DNA of 48,144 nt from CAYXLW01 sp964466055 (GTDB taxonomy: Bacteria; Patescibacteriota; Gracilibacteria; GCA-2401425), in assembly GCA_964466055.1 (NCBI GenBank), contig CAYXLW010000011.1:1-48144 (forward strand), read 5' to 3'. Positions 1 to 8,246 of this stretch are shown here, one piece after another (position 1 is the first letter of the stretch; each line of letters begins with the position of its first letter). The notes beneath the pieces are model-generated. The model searched no databases. It saw only the letters and a program-made list of their open reading frames with translations, and had not been told where the DNA came from. The translations under genes were made by a program, and so were the position numbers.

Positions 1-35
1 AATTGACAACCTTATTATAATACTTCGAAATTATT

Positions 36-191
36 TTAGCAAGCTAGTATATCTTTAAACCCCATTTCTTCAACTATTCCTAGGTGTTTAAGCCAACCTT
101 TAACTCTTCCCAAAAATTCAATATCAGGATGAGCAAAGCTTAGATTTCCCGCTTCATAAGAATGATTATTATTATTAACTTCGTTTGACAT
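36..191 (-). CDS. small hypothetical protein (51 aa)
   Basis: A complete ORF runs from ATG at 191 to TAA at 36. The product starts MSNEVNNNNHSY and ends with a plausible amphipathic helical tail (GRVKGWLKHLGIVEEMG). There is no signal peptide and no family I recognise. No Shine-Dalgarno site is visible, but that is common in this window. It is oriented like the SDR gene that follows. The mixed composition looks more protein-like than a random AT-rich ORF, but coding status is uncertain. Confidence 0.4.
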   Translation of the reverse strand: MSNEVNNNNHSYEAGNLSFAHPDIEFLGRVKGWLKHLGIVEEMGFKDILAC

Positions 192-334
192 AATATTAAA
201 ATTTAAATATAGGTTTTACGTTTTTTTGTTTCCTATTAAATTACAGGAATTCCCAAATAAGAAGCTATTTAAGCATTCTTACACAAAAGATGTCAAGCAA
301 AAAATATAAAACAGCCTAGATATAAGCCATAATA

Positions 335-1060
335 TTAATTATACAAACTCCTCCCATTATCAATCAATAAACAAGTTCCTGTAATCCCTTTTGCTTTGTC
401 CGAAGCAAGAAAAAAAACCGCATCTGCAATTTCTTCAGGCATAGAATATCTTTTCAACAAAGCTTTTTCAGATTCTTTTTCTAGTCTATCGAAATTATCT
501 TTATGTAAATCTGTTTTTGTGAAACCTGGAGCAACAGCATTAACTCTAACATTAGGAGCTAATTCTTTTGCAAAAGACACTGTCATACTATGTAGTGCAG
601 CTTTTGATGCCGAGTAATCAGCCACTGTAGGAACAAAAGCTCTCATAGAGCCCATATTAACAACTACTCCCTTCCCCTTTCCTAATCTAATAGCAAATTC
701 CCTCGTAACTAAGTATGGACCAACTGTATTAACTTTTAAAACTTCCATAAATGTTTCTCCTAATAACTCTGGCGATTTCTTTCTGTCAACAATTCCTGCA
801 TTGTTTACTAAAATATTAACTTTTCCCCATTTTTTTTCTGCCTCATCAAAAACTTTTTTTATATCTTTTTCTTCGCTCATATCACCTTGAACAAGAAGAA
901 TATTTTCTGGGAATTTTCTCAAAATATTCTCAGCCTCATCTCTTGAGCTTTTATAATTTAACACCACTTTTGCACCTTCTTCAGCGAAAACTTTAACACA
1001 TGCAGCCCCTATTCCCTTTGCTCCTCCTGTAACTAGAACTATTTTATTTTCCATACTCAT
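335..1060 (-). CDS. SDR family NAD(P)-dependent oxidoreductase (FabG-like)
   Basis: This is a cytosolic short-chain dehydrogenase/reductase of 241 residues, the usual length for a classical SDR. The N-terminal Rossmann motif VTGGAKGIGAA binds NAD(P). NNAG follows at about residue 86. The catalytic Ser-Tyr-Lys set is present: GSM at about residue 138, then YSASKAA. The C-terminal part (APGFTKTD, then GTCLLIDNG) matches FabG-type members. Substrate cannot be assigned; FabG-like 3-oxoacyl reductase is one option, but no fatty-acid synthesis gene is adjacent, so a generic SDR is safer. The start used is MSMENKIVL; the Met two residues later is an equally good start. It is transcribed divergently from the tsaE-HD gene. 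Confidence 0.9.
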   Translation of the reverse strand: MSMENKIVLVTGGAKGIGAACVKVFAEEGAKVVLNYKSSRDEAENILRKFPENILLVQGDMSEEKDIKKVFDEAEKKWGKVNILVNNAGIVDRKKSPELLGETFMEVLKVNTVGPYLVTREFAIRLGKGKGVVVNMGSMRAFVPTVADYSASKAALHSMTVSFAKELAPNVRVNAVAPGFTKTDLHKDNFDRLEKESEKALLKRYSMPEEIADAVFFLASDKAKGITGTCLLIDNGRSLYN

Positions 1061-1188
1061 AATAAATATTTTTAGTATAGTTTAATTGTAACAAATTATT
1101 ATTAAAATTTACAAAGATGTTGTTTATGTGATTATTTTACAAAAGCAATCTTAATTATTAAACTATTCTCAATTTTAATGAAACCTTG

Positions 1189-2196
1189 ATGCTAAGCTTT
1201 AAAAGTGACTCCGTTGAAAAAACTTTAGAACTAGGACAAAAGCTAGCTCAAGAAATATACACTGGTATGAATATTTTTTTATTTGGAGAAATGGGGGCAG
1301 GAAAAACAAAGTTTATTAAAGGATTTCTAAAGGAGAGAAAAATTAAAGAAGAATCTATATCTAGCCCTACTTATACTTTTGCCCATTATTATGAAACTGA
1401 AAAAGAAAAATTAGTACATTACGATCTATATCGAACAGAAGAAGATATTGAAAACATTGGGATTGAAGATGATTTTTTTGCTGATGATACAACAGTTATA
1501 ATTGAATGGAGTGAAAAATTACAAACTTTGCCTATTCCTAGAATTGAAGTTCATATTAAAAAAATTGATATAAATAAGAGGGAAATAAATTTTGATTTTA
1601 TTGGATATACGCTTGAAGAAAAAAAACTCAAAAATTTAATTACAAGATATAAAATTCCTAAGCATATTCAAAAACATATTAATGCGGTTACTCATGTTGC
1701 CTTGACTCTTACAGAGCACCTTATTAATAAAGGATATATACTAAATAAAGAACTCATTAGACAAGCTTCTTTATTGCATGACTTGGTTCGATATATAGAC
1801 TTTAAAGATGGATTAACACGAGAAAAATTCCCCTATAAAGTTGATGATGATACTTGGAATTTTTGGCTAAAAACAAGAAAAATACATGAAGGAAGGCACC
1901 ATGGAGACGTTGCTAATGAAATTTTATTTAAAAGGGGATATCCATATATTGGGAAAGTAATTCTTGCACATAAGACTCGACGAATTTTAGAAGGTTTTGA
2001 AAATACTTCTGAGAAAATAATTCATTATGCAGATAATCGATGTAAACATGATAAAGTTGTTTCTTTAAAAGAACGTTTTGATGATTTCAAAGACAGGTAT
2101 TATAAGTACTATCCCGACTCATTGCACTGGGAAGAATTAGAAAAAAGAAATATTAAACTAGAAAAAGAACTAAAGGCAAAAAACATTCAATTCTGA
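1189..2196 (+). CDS. tsaE: TsaE ATPase fused to a C-terminal HD-domain hydrolase
   Basis: Residues 1 to about 145 form a complete TsaE, the P-loop ATPase that supports t6A37 modification of tRNA by TsaB/TsaD/TsaC. Visible motifs are Walker A GEMGAGKTKF, SPTYTF, HYDLYR and IEWSEKL. TsaE is normally about 150 residues, but this protein has 335. From about residue 160 the extra part is an HD-superfamily domain: an upstream His, LLHDLVRY, HHGD, ILAH and YADNR supply the expected His/Asp metal ligands. YqeK-like phosphohydrolases are the nearest match by pattern. I chose ATG 1189. A TTG directly before it (1186) would add one Met, and an ATG at 1178 runs into a stop at once. The gene ends in TGA. 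TsaE identity is secure; the HD substrate is unknown. Confidence 0.9.
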   Translation: MLSFKSDSVEKTLELGQKLAQEIYTGMNIFLFGEMGAGKTKFIKGFLKERKIKEESISSPTYTFAHYYETEKEKLVHYDLYRTEEDIENIGIEDDFFADDTTVIIEWSEKLQTLPIPRIEVHIKKIDINKREINFDFIGYTLEEKKLKNLITRYKIPKHIQKHINAVTHVALTLTEHLINKGYILNKELIRQASLLHDLVRYIDFKDGLTREKFPYKVDDDTWNFWLKTRKIHEGRHHGDVANEILFKRGYPYIGKVILAHKTRRILEGFENTSEKIIHYADNRCKHDKVVSLKERFDDFKDRYYKYYPDSLHWEELEKRNIKLEKELKAKNIQF

Positions 2197-2217
2197 GTTA
2201 TCTTTTTATCTACTAAT

Positions 2218-3192
2218 TTATGACTTAAAATTAATAAGAGTAGCAACCAATGCATAAGCAATCACAATCCCAATAACTCCCATAATAACATTTTTCAAAA
2301 CTTTCTTACTGTTTTCTGCTCCTTCTTCGTCAATTGAAGCTGTAACGTATAAATATCCAGCATAAACAACAGATGCTACTGCTAAGGTAGCAAAAAATGT
2401 TAGTACATAACGAATAAGCCCCGATGCTTCTTGGATAACTTTAGTTGCATCTTGTGTTACAACAAATTTATTTGTGAGATCACTTATGTGTGGACCTTGA
2501 TAAAACCCATTTTCTACCATTAGTTGATTAAATATAAGGATAATAATCCCCATCATAATTGTTTTCAAATTCCTTTTTTGGTTATTTATTTCATCATCTG
2601 AATCAAGGGAAATCATTGATCTTATTCCCGTGAATATAATCATACCAACCGCCATAACACCAATTATAGATTTAATCCATCCGATTACAGCATATATTTC
2701 TTTTCTCCCTTCAAGCGCACTATGTTCAGGAGAAAACACTGCTTGTCCTGGAGATAGATAGGTTCCTCCTCCATATATAACATTCCTTACAAATGGTTCA
2801 ATTAAAAATGACATAACAAGAGCTATCACAGTCCACATAATAGACTTTTCAGCAGTAGTGTATTTTGTTTCATCTCCAGATGACGTTAGCATATTGAACC
2901 CCTGCCAAGTAATCCATGTTATGGCGACAATACCAAAAGCATTTCGGAACCACTTAATAACCGTTAGAATAAAATTATTTATTTGTACACTACCATCTTC
3001 TCTTAAACCTTGTAGTTCTTTCGTTCCCCCTTCTGTTGCGATATCAGGTCCTTCATAGTTTTGAAGCCCAATATCATCTGCATTAAATGGAATATCTATA
3101 TCTACAGCAAAAGCAAAATTTGTATAACAAAAATAAGCAACAATTCCTGCTACAAAAAATAATAATAGATTTGATACGATACTTTTTCTCAT
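2218..3192 (-). CDS. membrane protein with three VirB2/TrbC-like pilin units
   Basis: A 324-residue integral membrane protein with an N-terminal signal or anchor (residues 5-29, AFAV at the likely cleavage point). Three similar units follow, at about residues 83-137, 170-226 and 258-320. Each has a hydrophobic helix, a short charged loop after a G-x-x-x-(hydrophobic) motif (SSGDETKYTTAEK, SLDSDDEINNQKR, ASIDEEGAENSKK), and a second hydrophobic helix. That two-helix hairpin with a polar loop is the VirB2/TrbC type IV secretion pilin architecture, here repeated in one chain. No VirB4 or VirB6-11 gene is nearby. It ends 21 bp from the convergent tsaE-HD gene and lies downstream of the pilin gene. 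A secretion or pilus role is inference from architecture. Confidence 0.65.
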   Translation of the reverse strand: MRKSIVSNLLLFFVAGIVAYFCYTNFAFAVDIDIPFNADDIGLQNYEGPDIATEGGTKELQGLREDGSVQINNFILTVIKWFRNAFGIVAITWITWQGFNMLTSSGDETKYTTAEKSIMWTVIALVMSFLIEPFVRNVIYGGGTYLSPGQAVFSPEHSALEGRKEIYAVIGWIKSIIGVMAVGMIIFTGIRSMISLDSDDEINNQKRNLKTIMMGIIILIFNQLMVENGFYQGPHISDLTNKFVVTQDATKVIQEASGLIRYVLTFFATLAVASVVYAGYLYVTASIDEEGAENSKKVLKNVIMGVIGIVIAYALVATLINFKS

Positions 3193-3306
3193 TTATTCTT
3201 TTTATTTCTAATAATTATATCATATTTTTTAATAAAAAACGAGCAAATTATAAAAAAGTCGCTATAAAAATAGCAACTTTTTAAAAACTATAAATCAAAC
3301 AATAGG

Positions 3307-3900
3307 CTAATTTAGGATACAAATTCCGCTTTGTGAAGCAGTATCAGCCTCTGCATCAAATTTTTCTATTCCTATGGAAGAAGAATAGTTGGCATAGGTA
3401 TCATCAATTAACGTAGCGACTGAGTTTGATGCTTCACCAGCAATGGTTGCTAAATCTGTATTTGCTTTTTGAAAAGTTTCAGCATCTGTACATAATATAT
3501 ACCCATTAGCCTCTATACCATTTTTTTCAATAGGAACATACCAATATTTACCTTTGTTAGCATCTCCATCACAAAGCCATTTATTAGCATTAACTTGAGG
3601 ATCTTTTGGAACTTTAGATCCTTCCAAATAAGATGCAATAGCCAATCCTGAGCTACCCTCACCATCTGCTTCATCTAAACATTCTCCTGTTCCGGATTCT
3701 CCTGGAAACACGCCATTATCATCATAATAAACCATTAATGCTGTTGCTATGTTATTCATATCAGCAAGTCTTCCTGCATCTCTTGCACGAGCCTGAGCTC
3801 CTGTAAGTTTTGGTAATACTGTTGACATTAAAACTCCAAGAATTACAACTACTATCATTAACTCAATTAGAGTAAATCCTTTTTTAACAAATTTTTTCAT
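3307..3900 (-). CDS. type IV pilin / pseudopilin major subunit
   Basis: The 197-residue product begins with a short basic leader and the class III prepilin signal KKGFTLIELMIVVVIL. PilD-type peptidase would cut after the Gly and methylate the new Phe. Glu5 of the mature protein, which governs subunit assembly, is present. The hydrophobic helix is followed by LTGAQARARDAGR and then NNIATALMVYYDDNG, the GspG/PilA pattern. Two Cys in the middle (ECLD and WLCD) and two near the end (YILC and GICIL) could form disulfides. No prepilin peptidase, PilB/T ATPase or PilC is in the window, so assembly genes must lie elsewhere. A sigma70-like promoter sits just upstream. Confidence 0.9.
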   Translation of the reverse strand: MKKFVKKGFTLIELMIVVVILGVLMSTVLPKLTGAQARARDAGRLADMNNIATALMVYYDDNGVFPGESGTGECLDEADGEGSSGLAIASYLEGSKVPKDPQVNANKWLCDGDANKGKYWYVPIEKNGIEANGYILCTDAETFQKANTDLATIAGEASNSVATLIDDTYANYSSSIGIEKFDAEADTASQSGICILN

Positions 3901-3933
3901 AAAGATTTTAATTTAAATAATTAACCAAAAAAC

Positions 3934-3961
3934 ATTATAATTCACTTGTGCTTTTTTACAA
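3934..3961 (-). promoter_or_regulatory. sigma70-type promoter of the pilin gene
   Basis: On the minus strand TTGTAA (3961-3956) is followed after 16 bp by a perfect TATAAT (3939-3934). The predicted start lies about 25-30 nt before the pilin ATG. The same -35 hexamer (TTGTAA) occurs before the trkH gene. It is a sequence match only. Confidence 0.55.
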
Positions 3962-3985
3962 ACTTTTTTATTTTGTCTTTTTTCT

Positions 3986-6900
3986 CTATTTTCTTAATTC
4001 TTTGTACTTTTTAAATATATCAAGTATAGAAAAATCTGCAGGATCATTTGTAAATACTGATACTATTTGATCACACTCTTCACTCATAAGCCCACTTTCT
4101 TTTTCTTTCAAACATTTAAGCCCCTTTAATAAACAAGGCAGTCTTTTTGCTGAAGTACAAAGATTTTGAACTGATCCAATTGTTATAACTCCAACTTGTG
4201 AAATAGAATTTTGTAAGATATTTGGATCTGCTACTTGCCCAGGCTGAACAGAATTATCTCCAGTTCTAACTCCTCTATTTGTTACTACGGTAATGGTGTA
4301 AGTTACTGTTTTCCCATCTAATGTTTTTTCTCCTGGAAGCTGGTAATCTAAAATATAACGAGCCTGTCTTGGCGTCTTAGGGATATTCTTATCAGCTTCT
4401 GTTGTTTCCGGTTCATAACTAACTTCTGGCTGAGGAAAACCATCGTCTTTCTCCTCTATATTATTTAAACTTGGCTCTTTTTTCTCTTCAGTAATTCCTA
4501 CTCTACTATTAACTTCATTCCAATAGGTTTCATCAAGTTTCAATTTTGCATCTTGTAAATAAGGTGAATTAAATTTGATTGTTACTTCTTGAATACTATC
4601 AATTCCATCTTCAAAATACACTTCAGTTTCTATATGAATTTTTGCATCAACTGCGGGAAAAGATGGTATGATTTTCGTAGAATTAGGAACAAATCTTGCT
4701 GCTTTTGCTTCAACATCTATGGCAATTGAGGCCTTAACATCTGGATTTAAGTTTGAATATACAGTAAATGTAACCATTCCTTCTTTATGTGCTGTTACAA
4801 TCCCATTAAGAATGGTAGCAATTGTCGCATCTGAGGTTTCCCAAGTTAAAGCTCCTAAAATTGATTGTATATCATCTTCTGATAAATTTATTTGACCTCC
4901 TCCGTCTCCAGCTAATTGATAATTTAATAATAGATCTCTTACTGTATCACCTTCGCGAATTATTATAGGCGCTCCTGTTGTTGGATCATTCTCTCTTGAT
5001 AATGATAATGATTCCAAAACTGGTGGTCTTATAATAATTTCCAAATTTAAGCTATTACCATATTCATCTGTAACTTGAATTATATCTGTTAATTCTTCTG
5101 CTGGATTAAAATCTACACCTACCTGATAAGTTATTGTTGAAGCATTGGCTACATTTGTATTTGGAGAGTGAGATTGATTTTTTGTAATTGTCCATATCAA
5201 ATTTATTGGATTTCCATTAACGTCCTCTGCCACAAAATTTAAAATTTCTCCTGCAAAAGATACAAATTTCAATTGCTCAGGATTATAAATTCCATTTATT
5301 GAGAATGCTGGAATAACTTCGATATCAGCATGAGCTGTATGTGTAATTTTAGTTTTAGTACTACTTATTTCAGAATCTTCTAACGATTTATCTATATCTT
5401 TTTCAATTTCACTACCTATTATTACAGATGCTGTTGCAAATCCAACTTTCTTTCCTGAAATAAGTCCTGAATTACTTATTGAAGCAATTGTTTGATCTGT
5501 AATAGACCAAGCTAAGTTCCCAAATACAGGAGAAGTAAATTGTCCTTCTGCCCATTTTTTTATTGTTCCATCTTCCATTAAAGCAATAATTTTTAAAGGA
5601 AGCGCATTTCTTTCTCCCACAGCTAACCTTAAAGTAGAATCTCTTAATATTGATATATATGAATCAAATGGAGTGTTTGTTTGTGTGGAAGCAAGAACAA
5701 GTGTATTTCCATTTCTAGAAACTTGAATACTATCAAAAATATCTCCATTAACTAATTTTGTTAACATATCATTAACAAGTCCTGTTCCAGTATTTAGTAA
5801 CGCACTTGTTGTATACGATTTTCCTCCAACCACCAAAGTAACAACATCTCCTTCTCTCAATTTTTGAATATCTGGAGTATAGGTTGATACTTGTGCAACT
5901 CCAGCAGAAGCCACCACAACTCTCTTTAATGGATCACGGAATACTGGATCTGGTGTATTTACTGATAAAATTTGAATTTCACCAATTTCTCTAGGAACAA
6001 TATGTATTGTAACTATTATCTCTTCTCCTGTTGCTTTATTTAAAATAGTTAATTGATCTGTTGCTTCTTTATTTCCGTATAATTCAGGTGCTTGATAAGT
6101 AAAAATGTCGTTATTAGATTCACCTTCTTTCCTTTTCCCTCCAGCAGCATCCGCACTTAAATTAAATTCGATATTGTTATCGACATTTGAAACTCCTTCT
6201 ATTGCCAATTCTATCTCTTCTCCTGTAAATATATCTAAGGAGAAATCTGAAAAATGTCCATTTACTCTAAACCCTGGCTCAACTGATATTGTTTTTGATG
6301 TTGAACAAGAAAATCCTTGTACTGCTAAAATTGATCTCCCTGGACTTTGTGCATATACAATTACAAAAGGAGAGTCATAATTTTTAAGTGCTTGATATCT
6401 GGCATCTGGAACTTTTTCTTTATTTGAATCTGAAGAATCATTTTTTGAATTTTGTTCTAAAATTTTGGTATATTCCTCTTGAGCTAATGTTAACTTGGCA
6501 TTTGCTGTCTTGAGTTTTTCTTGAGCAGTTGTAACTGCTAGTGCCTTCTCTTGTTGTAAGGTTTTAGCAGTTGCTAGTTCATTCTGTGCCAAAGTTATTG
6601 CTGCATTAGCAGCTTTTATTGCTGCATTGGCAGCTTCTATTGCTGCATTTTTGGCAGCTCCTTCTTCCATAGCATTAGCAGTTGCTAGTGCTTTTTGAGC
6701 TGTAACCAGACCAGCATTTGCTGTTGCAACTTTTTCTTCAGCCGATTTTACTGCTAAATCTTGATTTTGTTTTGCACTATTGGCATCATCGAGGGATTTT
6801 TGAGCCACTGCTACTTCTTTTTGAGCTGATGTTACTGCTACTTTTGCTTCATTTTGAGAATTATTTCCAATTAATTTTTGTTGCAAAATATTATCTCCTG

Positions 6901-8218
6901 ATACTGCATATGGATAAAGTTTTAACACTCCTTGTCCTAAAAGATTTATATCATCCGTTACTGCTGACCAAAAGCCATGAAGATCACTTCCTGGGTAATA
7001 TGCTACTAAGAATTCCCCTTCTTTCATTGTGTCTGGAAAAGGCTTAAATCCATCAATCATATCACTTGCATCTGTTGTTGGATTATTAAAATTTATCCCA
7101 TTAATTTTCCAATGATTCCCATTATTAACACCGCCATTTCCTAGTTCTATTGAGAACATTTTTAATTTAGGAATCATTTGTGCATTACCTCCTTCCGCTA
7201 ACTCTTTAATTAAAACTAGCGGTTTATTATAAGTTTCTAATGTATTATAAATTTTTATTAGACTATCTATGCTTTCATCGAGTGTATTGCCTGTAAAATT
7301 AATATCAATTTTTTTATAACTTTGATCATTTGTAATGATTTTTATCTCTTCTTTTTCTCCATACTTAAAATCAAAATAATAGCTTGTTCCATTTATTGTT
7401 TTTCCTTCAATTATAAACCCCTGCCCTTGTACATAGCCAAATAATGTATTAGCAGGTGATGGGAGGTCATTTATATCTTCTAATAGAAGGGCACTTCTAT
7501 TTGCGAATATATCATTCATTTGTGTTCCACATCTTGCTCCAACTACATTAAAGACAAGTTGTTCTGAATATAAATTAGTCCCTTCGTAAAGATTGGTGTT
7601 ATTTAGCTTTATTTGTACTCCAACATTTCCTATTGATGAAGGAAAAAATTCTGCATTATGTATTAATCCTGCAATTTGCTCTGTTTTATTTGAAGAAACT
7701 AAGCTGTTTGAAAAATATGGATTATTTAAAGCTTGACTTGTTACCATAAATTCAATGCCCGTATCTATAGTTGAAATTATTTGAGTATCACCATTAACTA
7801 ATGTTAGTTCTGCATAAGGAATCATTTGTTTTTCTCCTACGTTCATAATTAAATCCTCTTCCGTAAACTCAAGACATCCTGGGACTAAAACCGTTCCATT
7901 TAGATCAGTTGGTTCTTTATCTGGTAAAACACAAGGAACCGAACGTTGAGTTCTACAATAATGTAGAGAAACCTCATCATCTTTACATAATTTTACACTT
8001 TTAATACATGACTGAGTTTCAGGCGAACACTGTATTTCTGTTGAAAGATTAATCTTATCCTCGCCTTGCAAAATATATGCTGAAAATGGACTGGATATAT
8101 AATTTTGAGCAAGAACTACTACAGATAAAACAAAAATAAACACCCCCATTCTTTTCAAAATAGAATGAATCTTTTTCTTTTTTGCCAGATAAAGGTATTT
8201 TAATCGGTAGAAGAACAA
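3986..8218 (-). CDS. giant exported surface protein with Ig-like (Big) domains and an Ala-rich coiled coil
   Basis: A 1410-residue protein. A basic N-terminus (LAKKKKIHSILKR) precedes one hydrophobic anchor or signal (FIFVLSVVVLAQ). A Cys-containing N-terminal region (ETQSCIKSVKLC, YCRTQRSVPC) follows. At about residues 456-586 an Ala/Gln/Lys-rich block with AxxxAxx heptad character forms a long predicted coiled coil. Several beta-rich units follow, including Big_2-like repeats with the signature of ATWET or AWSITDQTIASIS leading to G-x-V/K-x-G-x-A/T. A Cys-rich tail ends the protein (LCTSAKRLPCLLKGLKC). The start at 8218 is TTG; the first in-frame ATG is at 8149, but starting there would remove the basic residues before the anchor. 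It lies 28 bp downstream of the Cys-rich protein gene in the same strand. An adhesin or cell-surface stalk is inferred. Confidence 0.75.
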   Translation of the reverse strand: MFFYRLKYLYLAKKKKIHSILKRMGVFIFVLSVVVLAQNYISSPFSAYILQGEDKINLSTEIQCSPETQSCIKSVKLCKDDEVSLHYCRTQRSVPCVLPDKEPTDLNGTVLVPGCLEFTEEDLIMNVGEKQMIPYAELTLVNGDTQIISTIDTGIEFMVTSQALNNPYFSNSLVSSNKTEQIAGLIHNAEFFPSSIGNVGVQIKLNNTNLYEGTNLYSEQLVFNVVGARCGTQMNDIFANRSALLLEDINDLPSPANTLFGYVQGQGFIIEGKTINGTSYYFDFKYGEKEEIKIITNDQSYKKIDINFTGNTLDESIDSLIKIYNTLETYNKPLVLIKELAEGGNAQMIPKLKMFSIELGNGGVNNGNHWKINGINFNNPTTDASDMIDGFKPFPDTMKEGEFLVAYYPGSDLHGFWSAVTDDINLLGQGVLKLYPYAVSGDNILQQKLIGNNSQNEAKVAVTSAQKEVAVAQKSLDDANSAKQNQDLAVKSAEEKVATANAGLVTAQKALATANAMEEGAAKNAAIEAANAAIKAANAAITLAQNELATAKTLQQEKALAVTTAQEKLKTANAKLTLAQEEYTKILEQNSKNDSSDSNKEKVPDARYQALKNYDSPFVIVYAQSPGRSILAVQGFSCSTSKTISVEPGFRVNGHFSDFSLDIFTGEEIELAIEGVSNVDNNIEFNLSADAAGGKRKEGESNNDIFTYQAPELYGNKEATDQLTILNKATGEEIIVTIHIVPREIGEIQILSVNTPDPVFRDPLKRVVVASAGVAQVSTYTPDIQKLREGDVVTLVVGGKSYTTSALLNTGTGLVNDMLTKLVNGDIFDSIQVSRNGNTLVLASTQTNTPFDSYISILRDSTLRLAVGERNALPLKIIALMEDGTIKKWAEGQFTSPVFGNLAWSITDQTIASISNSGLISGKKVGFATASVIIGSEIEKDIDKSLEDSEISSTKTKITHTAHADIEVIPAFSINGIYNPEQLKFVSFAGEILNFVAEDVNGNPINLIWTITKNQSHSPNTNVANASTITYQVGVDFNPAEELTDIIQVTDEYGNSLNLEIIIRPPVLESLSLSRENDPTTGAPIIIREGDTVRDLLLNYQLAGDGGGQINLSEDDIQSILGALTWETSDATIATILNGIVTAHKEGMVTFTVYSNLNPDVKASIAIDVEAKAARFVPNSTKIIPSFPAVDAKIHIETEVYFEDGIDSIQEVTIKFNSPYLQDAKLKLDETYWNEVNSRVGITEEKKEPSLNNIEEKDDGFPQPEVSYEPETTEADKNIPKTPRQARYILDYQLPGEKTLDGKTVTYTITVVTNRGVRTGDNSVQPGQVADPNILQNSISQVGVITIGSVQNLCTSAKRLPCLLKGLKCLKEKESGLMSEECDQIVSVFTNDPADFSILDIFKKYKELRK

Positions 8219-8246
8219 CTTATATTATTATTAAATATATTTATTT

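Noticed and set aside
6718..7047. Plus-strand open frame rich in Leu
   Set aside because: It is the antisense of the Ala/Gln-rich coiled-coil region, where stop codons are rare on the other strand.
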